Source: Romanomermis culicivorax (Eukaryota; Nematoda; Enoplea; Mermithida; Mermithidae). Taken from it: 64,000 nucleotides of DNA. The notes under the pieces were generated by a model. It was not told the origin of the DNA and did not search any database. It saw only the letters and a program-made list of their open reading frames with translations. Each line of letters begins with the position of its first letter. Positions within the stretch are counted from its first letter, which is position 1. The translations under genes and the position numbers were made by a program. This document shows, piece after piece, positions 1-11,268 of the stretch. The stretch is taken from NCBI GenBank assembly GCA_963922205.1, contig CAWUHX010000136.1, positions 558,001-622,000 of the forward strand, in the 5' to 3' direction.

Positions 1-188
1 TTGTCGGATCTAGATGGTATCTCAGCCAAATCTTAGCAATATTCAGTGAGAACATTAATTTTGTTGAACCACGAAAAGCAAGGAAGTTGACCGATGGATA
101 CATTTTCTTTTATACAAAGATCAATTGGTTCAATTAATTAAAATAAGAGCCGTTTATTATTGGCACGATTTATTCTCCGTTGCATGTT

Positions 189-3100
189 ATGATCATGAAA
201 CGTGTCAGACGGAAAGTTATATCGGACGCAGCCTTGATTATCATTTCAATTAATTTGATATCGTGGTTCGGCTTAGGCCTGGCTATTATACAGGATTTGG
301 AGCTAGATTCCACTGGGTGAGCATGTAACTTCATTTGGCCTAATTTGTCTCAATAATTGCAATGATTGGTCTAATGAAAAATGGTCAAAACAGCTTTGAT
401 ACTTCAGTGATCGGTATCTTCCATACTGGCCTTTTCGTCATTGAACTGATAACACACTTATAATCATTTTGAACATCAACCTGATCGTGAGTAATAGTTC
501 AGCATCGACAAAATTTCTGAGCTATACGAAAAAAACAGTAAGTTATTCTCCAAAATACGTCAATATAACGAATAGTGGTGAAGAACTCGGGTTTAATGTT
601 TAGGAAGATTGATAATGGAATTACTGGAGAAAACAGCAATTAATAAAAATGATGTCAACTGTCGAGGTTCGCACTAACTTCAACTTGCTGATGCGACGAT
701 AAGCAGGATTTGTAAATCAACCAAATGCAAGTAAAGGAGTTGTAAAAATGCGCAGAATTCTATGATGAGGGTAAATCTATGAGCAAACTTTTCAATTACG
801 TAATAAGCACCAAACGCTGGGCCAAGATGACCACATTTAATGTTGTAGCGAGTGCACTGCGTACAGTGTGAAGTGAAAGTGGACACTGTGTCATAAACAA
901 AGCATACTCTAATATTGAACTACATTGAACCATTTGAGCGAATACTTTTGACGGTTGTGAGAGTATTGCTTAACACGAAATCATTAATGAATCATTAAAG
1001 TACGTCACATTTGAACTTGGTGAAGATGAGCTCTTCTCCGGCTATCGACATAAGAGTGGAACAGTAAGCTATTTAGTATAACCTGTATCAAAAATAACAA
1101 GAATAAACAATTCTCAAAATCGTTTGCACAAGCTTTCAGCGTAAAAATTTTCACTTGAAAATTTGACAAAAAGGTTAATTGAGTGGGGTCAAAAATTTGC
1201 AGCCCTATATCATACGTGGTTCGGCAGGAGACGAAATTGTCGAATATTACTTGCTTTCTAAGTTTGACAAGCATTTCGAGAAAGAACAGAATGTAGACCA
1301 CTGATATACACGACCTCTGATTAACCATCAACAGTGATATGCAACAAGTGACTTAGATACCTAATTACGATTGCTTGTGAACAATTAAAATTAATATTTC
1401 ATTAAGGTATATACCACTAAGCTGTAAGCGGTTTCTCTATTTTGGAAGCCGATGAATTATTTTGTGATTTGATTATACCATCAAGTTGGGCAGCTAATTG
1501 TCTTTGAAAATCTGGATCACGAGAACTTCTGGGTCCTGTTATTCAATAAAAAGGTTGATCTCAGCCTCGAGATAAACGTGAATTTTTCTGCATACAAAGC
1601 ATGCAAAAAGTGGCGATGGTATGTTTCTTATAAAATGCGTGTGCATTGAAAAACCGCGAAAATTAGAGTTACCGTAAAAATCACTTAAACAAAAGTCTAT
1701 TACAGAATTTTTACTCAAAAAATTGTTAGAAGTCAAAATCACTGATCAGAGGAAGCCAATAAATAATTGGCAGATGGATCACTGTTCTGATCGGTAATTA
1801 TATTATTTTGCTAGTGGTACAAGCTCACGACGACTCACATAGTTTTTTACGTCATAAGTCAAACTTTTGATAACACTTGGGGCAATCTGAACGAGTGAAT
1901 ATATGAAAAAGATAAAGTAGATCAGTTCTGATAAAAATTGTTCTAAATAGAGCAATAGTCACTAACTATGATTTTCCATATAAATTAAAAAACTCTGGAC
2001 TGATTGGTAGTGTACTGTATTGTTGGAAAAAACACAAGTAGCTCTCAGCTCTAACATTAGATTGGAAAATCATAGCTAGAATTTGTTAAAGCAGAACTGA
2101 GTCTAAAATTCAGCATGAGTACGAGTGCACGGCACCCCGACTATTCATTTACCAGCCAGTAAGTGTTTTTAGCACGAGTCCCATTAGCACTCCTGCTAAT
2201 GAAAAAACATTTCATTAGCTCAGTTGGCATGGCTGACAAAAGATACTTTGTTGATTTCGAACTAATGTGTGAGTTCGTCAATTCTAATAATCTGCTTTTG
2301 TATTAAGTATGTAAGTATGTAAGTATGTATGTATGTAACTTATGAAATCATGCTTGATTGATGTTGGTACTTTCAAAAGGAATAAGACGCTCATCTGATT
2401 CTAATTAAATTAGCTCATTCTTACACTATGCACCTGTTTAGTTAATCGACAAGTAAATATTCAGTGGTTAGTTTGACAGTAAAACTTTTAGGAATTGCTA
2501 GTCACTTTCTGTTTGGATAATAGTTTACATGTTTTCATTATATCAGGAAGTGCGCTTCAACTTCAATATAGATTCTTGATTGAGTTTTCCAGAAAACGCA
2601 CTATTATATTATTTTCAAATTACTCAAATTTTCAAATTACTTTCAAATTACTCGAATTAAAAAACAGTTGTGTTCAAATTACCCAAGTAGTGTTCAAAAG
2701 GTTGAAGCCGAAGTTGATTCAAATTCGAGCCATAGTCGTCCACTAAGCAAAAGCGACGGAGAGAATGAGGATATTGACAAAGTTGTTATTTGTGAAAACG
2801 ACGATTTTTGATTTTTCACCACAGTTTAGTGATATCTTTTATCTAACTTTCATCTCTAACTCTTTTTCAATTTCTCCCTTTCAGTCATGCTAACTTCAAA
2901 AATTTTCCATTAGCATAGTTCTGGTTTCATTAGCACCGTGCTAAAAAAACCCTGAGCCACTTTGATACATATTTTCCGATTTCAAGAAGAACATACAGAT
3001 ACTCAAATTCTGATCGGCTGAATGTTGTTAAAAAATCAAAATCGAATATGCACCGTTGCAAAAGGAGTAATTGTAAGAACCGAGATATTCGTCTGACCTC

Positions 3101-6100
3101 AGTAAAGGAGTATGAGCCAATAAATCAAACGCGTCTTACTCATTTCAAACAGGATGAAAGCCTTGCTTTTCATTACTTAACTTTAAGAATCAAATTTTTC
3201 TTTGTTTATGTTGTACGAGTTTTATTCACCGATATTTAGGCGCAGCGAATTATCCAGGAATATCACCCGAATCCTAAACGATTTGGTTCACAAGGAAAAG
3301 TACGACAAACGTTTGCGACCAAATTATGGAGGTTGGTTTTGTTTTGCTTCGTCTTTCACGCGAAAAGTCGTTCTATCATCAAATTTTCTGTATTTCAGGG
3401 CCACCAGTAGAAGTTGGAATTACAATTTTCGTGTCCAGCATCAGCGCCGTTTCAGAAGTTGAAATGGTAAAAATTTTCTTGATCTGGAAAAATTAAATTC
3501 TCTTTTTCTTCGAATATCAGGGCACAATCATCACTAGTTCAATAGCTCAGAAATTCACCACCGGTCGTATACAAGAATCTTTACTCTTTTAAAGGCAGTT
3601 CGATAAAACTATTTTTGCTGTTTTCTAATTCCCTCTCTCTTTCTCATATACTATTTCCTTATCAGTCATCAAAATCTGTCGCAGATTTTGATTAACTGAT
3701 ATCTAAACGAGTCGTTGTTTGTTGGCCTCCTGTTTATCCAACTTTCGAGCAAGCTCGTTTTTTATTTTTTGCTCATCTCTTTCCCTCAAGTAGGTCCGAA
3801 CAATGTTATATAAGCTTTCTACGGTTTTCTTTTCCTGGAACATTTAAGCCAGTATCTTTGATCAAATCTATTTTTATTGAGCTATAATTTATTTTCCAAA
3901 GACGCAATGTTCAGGACCAAAGCCACTTGCAAATAGAATGGTTATTAGTTTTTTGGGGTAAAATAAGAAAAACCATTTTGATCGACACGTTTTTGATGTG
4001 AAGAATATGATATATTGAATAGAAAAAGTCATGGTTAAAACATATTTTCAGTATTGATCACACTTACATTAAACGACGAATCTTATTTTTTCAATCCTTT
4101 GTCTGCATTGAGTCGTGTATCTTATCTATCCTATTTTGCATGATTTTTATTCCTCAAACTTGGCTAACCCCGTCGCTTTAGGATTTCACATTAGACATTT
4201 ACTTGCGTCAAATGTGGACGGATAATCGTTTGGCGTTTACGGGCGTTTCACGCACCCACATCACTATTGACGTGGAGTATATGAAAAGTATCTGGGTGCC
4301 CGATACTTTTTTCCCGAACGAGAAAAAATCCTTCTTCCACACGACCACCACCCACAACAGTTTCCTGCGCATCAGCAATACGGGCAAAATAACCACTAGC
4401 CAGAGGTAAAATTAAGGTTACTGTAGCGGCATACTATACTTTTTACAGGATTATACGGTCGACTTCTATTTGCGGCAAATGTGGCGCGATCCGCGTCTGC
4501 GATTCAGCACGCGGGTTGACAAATTGACCGTCGGTTGGGAATATGTGAAAGACATCTGGGTGCCGGACACGTTTTTCCCCAATGAGAAAAAATCTGACTT
4601 TCACACGGCCACAACACACAATAGTTTTTTACGTATCAGCCAAACGGGCGACATTTTTACCAGTCACAGGTATAGGGTGGTGGCAGAGTTTCCGCCCGGC
4701 TCCAAGGCTTGCTCGTACATGTAACAGTATCGCGGGATCAGGGGCAAGGACTGCACCAACTTTTGTACTCTATCCCAATACACCACACCCAAATTACAAT
4801 CAATTAAAATTCGTCTGGAAAGCTTATACTACTGTTACATGTACGGTTTCCTTTGACTAACAAGAATAACTTTCATCCTCAAGCCGAAGGAGTGCCGCTA
4901 GCAACAAAATTTGCTGTGCAGCTCAATGCATGTTGCGTGAAATTTGCTTCAAACTGCTTGCGCTTGTTCATTGTGACAAAAAACGGTCAGAGATCCCATG
5001 TCGCCTTCGTCTCTGGAACGGAGATCGTTTTAGCTGTTGTAGTTCAAAAAATTCTGCAACATTTGGCTTACTACTGCTATCTACATAGTGGAAATACGCG
5101 TGAAAGTCCCGGATCACGACATTTCATTGAATCCTCAGGCGCCTACTCTATATTAGAAAATGTATCCTGCGTACTCTAGCGGCTAGATTTTTGTCAATGA
5201 TTCAAGATGGTGGATCTAGGATAATAAGCGATTAGAATGATGAGTAACGTGGACGCGGCCCATTTTTGCCAACTCAAATTTACGATTCAGAATAGCTATA
5301 GTTACTTGCATGAGAATCTCGTCTTGGAATAAAAACGCACGAGATCGAGAGTTTTAACCTGTTTTGATTTGAGTCAAATTGAATAATTGACGCAAAATTC
5401 AATATCTTATCAAGTTATTGACTGGCTTTCAGATACTTTGTTTTGACATGTAATGTTTTACGAAGTCACCCGGCAACTACGGTCAACAGCGCAATACTTT
5501 TTACGATATATGAAGGCCTGACTTTTTCCAAGAGAATGGCATACGTTATGACGACTTCCGCAGTGCTTAAAAAAGCTATCTCATGATTCAGGAAACTATC
5601 CCGAAAATATATATCCTCACACTTTTGTTCACTGTGTCAGTAGATCATGTATTGAATTCAGACCCATGAACTGCCTATAGCTTCGGTTTAGTTAGAAATA
5701 AGATTTAGAGCAGCACATGTCAAAGCTTTCACATCTCACTCAATGTGATTTTCGGCTGCATATTGTTGCACACAGAATGATTTGTAAAGAATAATTGGCA
5801 GATTTTGTGAAGAATATTTGCCAATTTTTCGCTTGATGCATATATTATATTTCAATTTGAAGTTTAACATCTTTTACAACTGTGCATGTTCATCAGAAAG
5901 ATGTTTAGTTGCACTACAATTGTAGAAGAGCATGCAGTAATATATAGTCTGTTTTGTCTAAAATGCTTCCAAGTTGAAAAATTATACAAATTAATACTGT
6001 CGGCAAAAATATTTGGACAAAGCTTTTACTGTTGAACTTTTCGTCCAAAAGAGTCGTTGAGGTCAGTTGAGTAAGTTCACAAGATTGTGGTCCTATATGA

Positions 6101-9100
6101 TATGGTTCAGCGGAAAATCGAAAAATATGAAATAGTATTTGCCTTCCAATGAAACTTTTCAAGAAAAACAGACTATAGGTAGATTCATCGTTTTGTGTGC
6201 AGATAATAAATTTTAGGTGGAAGCACGCCAGATTTTGTTGCTGACGCAAAATTTCTTGGCCCAATTCAAAAATTCGAATTTTGAATACGGAAACCTTAGT
6301 TGGTAACAAACCTTCATTTTTCCCGTTTTACTTTCCTCTAACTATCAGAAATACTACTCTTTTCCACGCTGTGTCCTTGGTCGATGTGGCCGGCAATGGT
6401 CTTTCGCATATTGATCGTTGACCCGTTTGCTGTTTTGCTTACGATTGGTGGCTACAAACGCTATAACAAAACTAATGACGACGTTTATATAACTTTTCAC
6501 GTCGTGAAACACAGTTTCATAATTGATGTATCAAATTTTTATCAGGCTTACAGTAACCGCTTCCTGCCCGATGTATCTACGTTTATTTCCTTTGGATTCT
6601 CAAGAATGTACATTGGAAATTGAGAGTTGTAAGTCACAGTTACTTTATCAGTAATACAACTATTAACATATCTGAAATACATAATGTGGAGAACAAAAGT
6701 TATTTTTTGGTTAATAATGTTATATTTATTTGTGTTTGTACGCAATGACAGGACAGAAATTTTGAGTTACCTGTGCAAACTTTGAATCGAATTTCAATGA
6801 ACTTCGACAAAATTTCTCGATTAGAGTGCACGTACCCACATTTTGAGGCAGAAGTATTTTCAGCGTTCAAAACAGGATTCGTAAAAGCTTAATTTGGTAT
6901 TTTTCTATGCGACGATGAAAAGATCATCTCAGCCATTAGTGGCATATTTTTCCTGATTTTTTCCTGCTCAAAAAATTCATTTTCATTCTCTGAATGTTTG
7001 AGTACATGTTTGCACATTATAACTAACCGAGACTTCCAATCTTGAGGCATGTGGAGCTGTGACCTGAAGAAAAACAAAATGACCATGAAGAGCCAAATGA
7101 ATCTGATATACCGGCATGCAGACGCTGTAGCTCATGAACTCTGGCAAGCTCCACCATGACAATCCGAAGCTAGTGATATAACTCTAATGCTAGTTATAGA
7201 TCTTGTAAGATATTCGATAAATCATAAAATCACCTTCGCTAGATGCTGAATGAAAGTTATGCGAAAGGTCACTCAGATAAGAATCATTTATGTCGTCGCT
7301 TGAGAAGACAAATTTGTTGCCATAATTATAATGCTACCACTACATTTACCATGTATAGGAGAACACTTACGCTGTTTTTGGTCAAATATATCACATTATT
7401 GCGTTCATAGAAGTCACAATAATTGCGCACCTTAAATTCTCGAGAATGTTCCTTATCGTCTTTCAGATGGATACTCCGAAGATGATATAAAATACTCTTG
7501 GTTCCCTCCGCGGGCCGACACGTTCAAATTGGACAAAAACGTCCGACTGCCGCAATTCGAAGTCAAACATTTCACCGTTGTCAACAAAACTCAGAAGCTG
7601 AGTACTGGTACGTTCCCAACTATTTTTAATTTCTAGGCATTTCCTCTATGTTGTTACATATAAGGATATTCAAGAAGTTGGGTGTATTTACATAACTTGT
7701 AATTTCTGTTATTTTGTCTCGTACCGCAGGAGTCCAGAATCGTCAGAATGGTTGTTGGACAAGTAAAGCTTTCTTGCTTAACAGAAACTTTTTATGAAAT
7801 ACATTGTCCCAAATCAAGTGGAACTCAGTGTAAGCACTATATCATAATGTAAGCACTATATTATAGTATTTACACTAATGAAAACTGTCACTTGTCCATT
7901 GAAATCATATTTGCATCCCCTTGCAACACCCTGATCTTACCTGACTCTGGTAAACTCACCATCAAACTTGCAATCTAATTATTTATGTAATTTAGCAGTG
8001 TCCTAAAAAGCACTCGATGTGCAGAAAAAACTGAACCATCATGAAGTATTTACAGTTACAGTTGTAGAAGTCTGACCTCATTCTGTTTGATGAAATTTAT
8101 ATGAAAAACTAAGACGTCTTTGCGACTGAAGTAAACAACAACAGGTCAGAAATCAAAAACCGAGTTTGAGAAGAAAAGACAACTGAATTTGGCATCAAAT
8201 TCGTGAACACGTCTTGTGGTCGCTGTAGAAAAAAAGTTTTTTCAGGCTATACTTGGGGGAATCCTGTTACGAGAACTTAGGAGCCAAATAACAGATTGTC
8301 TTTTAGTTTTTTACTATAAAAAACTTCTGTTCAGGTAGCTATTCCAGATTGGCCGTAAAATTATTGTTCGTCCGTAATATAGGATTTTATATGATGCAAA
8401 TTTACTTGCCTTCCATGCTCATCGTTATCATATCCTGGGTGTCGTTTTGGATTCATAGGGACGCTTCGCCGGCCCGCGTGGCCTTGGGTGTGACGACCGT
8501 ACTCACTATGACCACTTTGATGAGTACGACCAACGCCAGTTTACCCAAAGTTTCGTATATAAAAGCCATTGACATTTATTTGGGGACTTGTTTTTTGATG
8601 GTTTTCGCTTCTTTATTGGAATATGCGGCCGTCAGTTATTTGAACAAAAAAATGAAAATGAAACGGGAGAGGAAAAAACAAAACGAACAAACACCCGTTC
8701 AAGAATTTCCTATGTTACCGACTACATCGAAAATCGGGTCGCCATCGAGCTTCGGAGTTGTAAGTTTCGTGTTTTGACTGAAATTTCTTTTATTTTCTTT
8801 TCGATTTCGGTTGGGGTTTAACCTTATTTTGTTTCAAATCTGATGTTATTCAATTTTCTCCAAACGGTGCTCAAAACTAAGAAACCTAAGTTATCGGAGG
8901 TTCTTAAATGACAAAATCCAAATATAGTAATTTGTATGACCGGAGATACGCACTAGAAATAGGGATGAGAAATGTGAAAACTTGAATGTGAAATAAGAAC
9001 TAAAGAAGAACATGGTGGTTTAACAACGTTTATTTAAAACTTCGTCATACTTTTTGTAATGCCTGCTTTTCTTTTTGCGCTATGATTTGTGTTCTGTGCA

Positions 9101-9482
9101 GGTGCCTCCCACTTTTTACCCCTTCCATGGCGGCCCGTCGTCCGTTGCCCCGGTTGTCGTCAACAACAATAATAGTAGTAGCTTGGACTACCAAAAACTT
9201 TTACCCGTCTCTTTAACACCGTCGCCTTTTCACCATTTGGAGTGCGATTGCGATCTCGTCGGTGGACCCTCCCTCGTTCGACCGGTGCCCTTAAAAATGT
9301 CCACAAAGCCCAAATTCCGACCACGCAGCCGAGTGACGGGCGTGACGCCTAGTGCTATCGACAAATACAGTCGTTTCGTTTTTCCGATCGTTTTCTTTTT
9401 CTTCAACGTCGTTTACTGGATTGTCTGTTACGTGGTCAGTCAACAATTTATGCGTGAAATCGTCGAAAAATATTACGATTGA
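189..9482 (+). CDS. Rdl-like: RDL-type GABA-gated chloride channel subunit (Cys-loop receptor), complete, 8 exon positions with two alternative exon 3 versions
   Basis: Predicted subunit of a pentameric GABA-gated anion channel in the plasma membrane. Exons: 189-316, 3240-3331, 3399-3466, 4182-4405 or 4449-4669, 6546-6628, 7467-7607, 8335-8759, 9102-9482. All have GT/AG borders and matching phases, giving 513 aa (exon 3a) or 512 aa (3b). Seen in order: a hydrophobic signal-peptide-like N-terminus (in-frame ATGs at 189 and 195), an N-glycosylation site (NIT), RPNYGG, WVPDTFF (loop A region), a Cys loop C-x13-C at about residues 178-192, TM1 (about 261-285), the anion-selectivity motif PAR (291-293) starting TM2 ([17 protein letters not shown]), TM3, a long basic M3-M4 loop, and TM4 near the C-terminus. 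The pore 2' residue is Ala, the dieldrin-sensitive form in insect RDL. The Cys-loop exon (83 bp) was found from the phases its neighbours require. Exon 1 is the least certain. RDL/GAB-1 membership is inferred from TM2-TM3 similarity. Confidence 0.9.
2165..2953. mobile_element. MITE-like element, GTTTTTTAGCACG termini, copy 1
   Basis: Lies in intron 1 of the GABA receptor gene. It begins GTTTTTAGCACGAGTCCCAT and ends CACCGTGCTAAAAAAACCC, so the ends are imperfect inverted repeats. A second copy in opposite orientation lies at 24104-24833. The two share internal blocks such as the AATATTCAGT(G/A)GTTAG... and AGAATTGACAAACTCA... segments. No transposase is seen. A TAAGTATG/TATG microsatellite lies at about 2304-2340. 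Confidence 0.65.
4182..4405 (+). other. Alternative exon 3a of the GABA receptor
   Basis: A 224-bp exon after a CGCTTTAG acceptor and before GTAAAA. It encodes the segment from [12 protein letters not shown] (loop D side) through [12 protein letters not shown] (loop A side) to the SQR that precedes the Cys-loop exon. It ends in phase 2, which matches the exon at 6546. It differs from exon 3b mainly in the stretch between RQMW and the IWVPDTFF motif and towards its 3' end. Confidence 0.88.
4449..4669 (+). other. Alternative exon 3b of the GABA receptor
   Basis: A 221-bp exon after TTTTTACAG and before GTATAG. It encodes a paralogous version of exon 3a ([18 protein letters not shown] ... [13 protein letters not shown] ... 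TSHR), with the same entry and exit phases. Only 43 bp separate it from exon 3a. Adding both exons would put 3b out of frame because 224 is not a multiple of 3, so one or the other must be used. Confidence 0.88.
5943..6177. mobile_element. Short MITE, TATAGTCTGTTTTT terminal inverted repeats, copy 1
   Basis: A 235-bp element in the intron after exon 3b. It begins TATAGTCTGTTTTG and ends AAAAACAGACTATA. TA at both outer ends suggests a Tc1/mariner-type target site (inference). Related copies lie at 23700-23951, 26219-26467 and 26704-26950. Confidence 0.7.
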
Positions 9483-9624
9483 CTAATGATTGAATTAATT
9501 ACATAATTAGGAGTCGATTTGTCTTTTGTGCCATGGAATTTTTTCTAGTCGTAAGAAAATGATCAAAGTTCTAAAAAAATTTTCTTTTCTATCAAACCGG
9601 TGCTGTTTTTACATTGTATGCAAT

Positions 9625-9630
9625 AATAAA
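9625..9630 (+). promoter_or_regulatory. Candidate polyadenylation signal AATAAA of the GABA receptor gene
   Basis: First canonical AATAAA downstream of the receptor stop codon, about 140 nt after it, on the sense strand. Confidence 0.4.
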
Positions 9631-11268
9631 TGAAGATATGGATAAGGCCCTCTTAGGAGATCATTAGGGGAAAAGATAACAAATATGCATCGAAAGTTCG
9701 GAAAATGGCTAAAGAAGTAATCAAAAATAAATGTAAACTTGTATCTATGGCATAAAGTGATTTTTGACCACTTTTACCTCATAAATGACTATTTTCAACC
9801 AAAAAAATTCAGATCTTATCACTCCAAGGTATGGTGTCCCTGTTGCTAGCCGTGTAATTGCAAATGTTGAGCGGACAGTCACCATATTTCTGGGGGTTAT
9901 GGGATAACAGTGTCGTTTGAGTGTTGCTGGTCAGATTCATGCATAACGATTCGCACAACTACATGCGACAATTTCTTAGAGTGTATTTATTCGACAAAAA
10001 ACATTATCAAACGGTACAACGTAACTTTTTTCTTTTTCAGAGAAGTTCATTCATATTTAATTTTCGATACCTGTATTTCCTCCGCAATTTTGGGGAAACA
10101 TTTTTTGATGTGAGGTTATATTCAATATCTTGAAGTTAAATTTTTAGCTATTCTGTTCGATAGACTTTTCACTTGTTTGTTGTATTTCATTGTATGGACT
10201 TTACTCAATGCAGAAAGCTGTTAGATTAAGATTGTTTCCAACTCTTCTCTTTCTATATAGACAAAGACTTCTGCTAAAACGATTATCTTATTATATTTAT
10301 TATGGTTTCTTCTTCTGGTTTACATCCAAGGATTATTTCTTTATGGATGAAATTTATATTATTTTAGCTTCTTTCATTTATTCAACCCCCCTCCCAGCTC
10401 TTTCCATAGAGATTTTACTCGATGACATTCCAGAAAGTGTCCTTCATTACACTTGTAGCAATTATTCGAATTTTTTATTCTGTGTTTCACTACTAAGTGC
10501 GGGATGATCATGATGTACATTGCTCAATATCTTGAGGAAGTAATATTTTTCGTGATATAAGTTTTTTCAAGTTTTTTCAAGTTTCGAATACAAGTTATGC
10601 ACTGTTCTTATGTTCAAGATCTCAAATTATACGCAGCTAGCAGTAATCATTTGGAATCAGTTTTAGGAGGATGGCTCATGTTTTGGCCTTATTTTATTTT
10701 GAACCATGCAATGTCCAATATATAGAAGGAAATGTTAACCGAAGACATTTATGCAAATTATATGAGCGTGAACAACAATGTGAGGAATTTATCACTATGC
10801 TATGACCTACACAACGGACGTTGACATGTTCATTTCAGAATTTGTATTTAAATTACCTTCAATGCGGCTGAGAAGAAATAATGGGTTCCGAGATCCAAAG
10901 AATATCAAGCATTATTTCATATCTTAATAATTTTCTGATAAACTACAATAAAGCTGCAAATTTTTCCAATTGGCAAGCCAACTTAACCGGCTAGTTTCTA
11001 CAGTAAGACCAGGTACATGCGACTTTGAAGGTGTTAAGTAGATTTTGTCGTTCTTAAAATGCATTTTATAAATAATCCACAAATCGTAATCTACCAGTTT
11101 TACACTTCCTCGAAAAAATCACTCCGCAAAACAAGCCGGTATCGTGCGGTCGGTTCGTGTCGCTGATCTCCAACTTTGATCCACAACAGGTCTTAATATC
11201 GTTCTTCGTACGTTTGTTCAACCAAAATTTTTCCGCCGCACCATTCTACCGATAGTATCAAAAGAAGA
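9631..11268. other. Intergenic region between GABA receptor and arginine kinase
   Basis: AT-rich, with no conserved coding signal. Short open frames at about 9910-10133 and 10190-10507 have low-complexity, hydrophobic translations and no recognisable domain. The arginine kinase promoter and 5' UTR should lie at the right end. No clear TATA box was identified. Confidence 0.5.

Noticed and set aside
6360-6480. Frame with STLCPWSMW considered as the Cys-loop exon of the GABA receptor
   Set aside because: It lacks C-x13-C and correct phases. The real exon is at 6546-6628.
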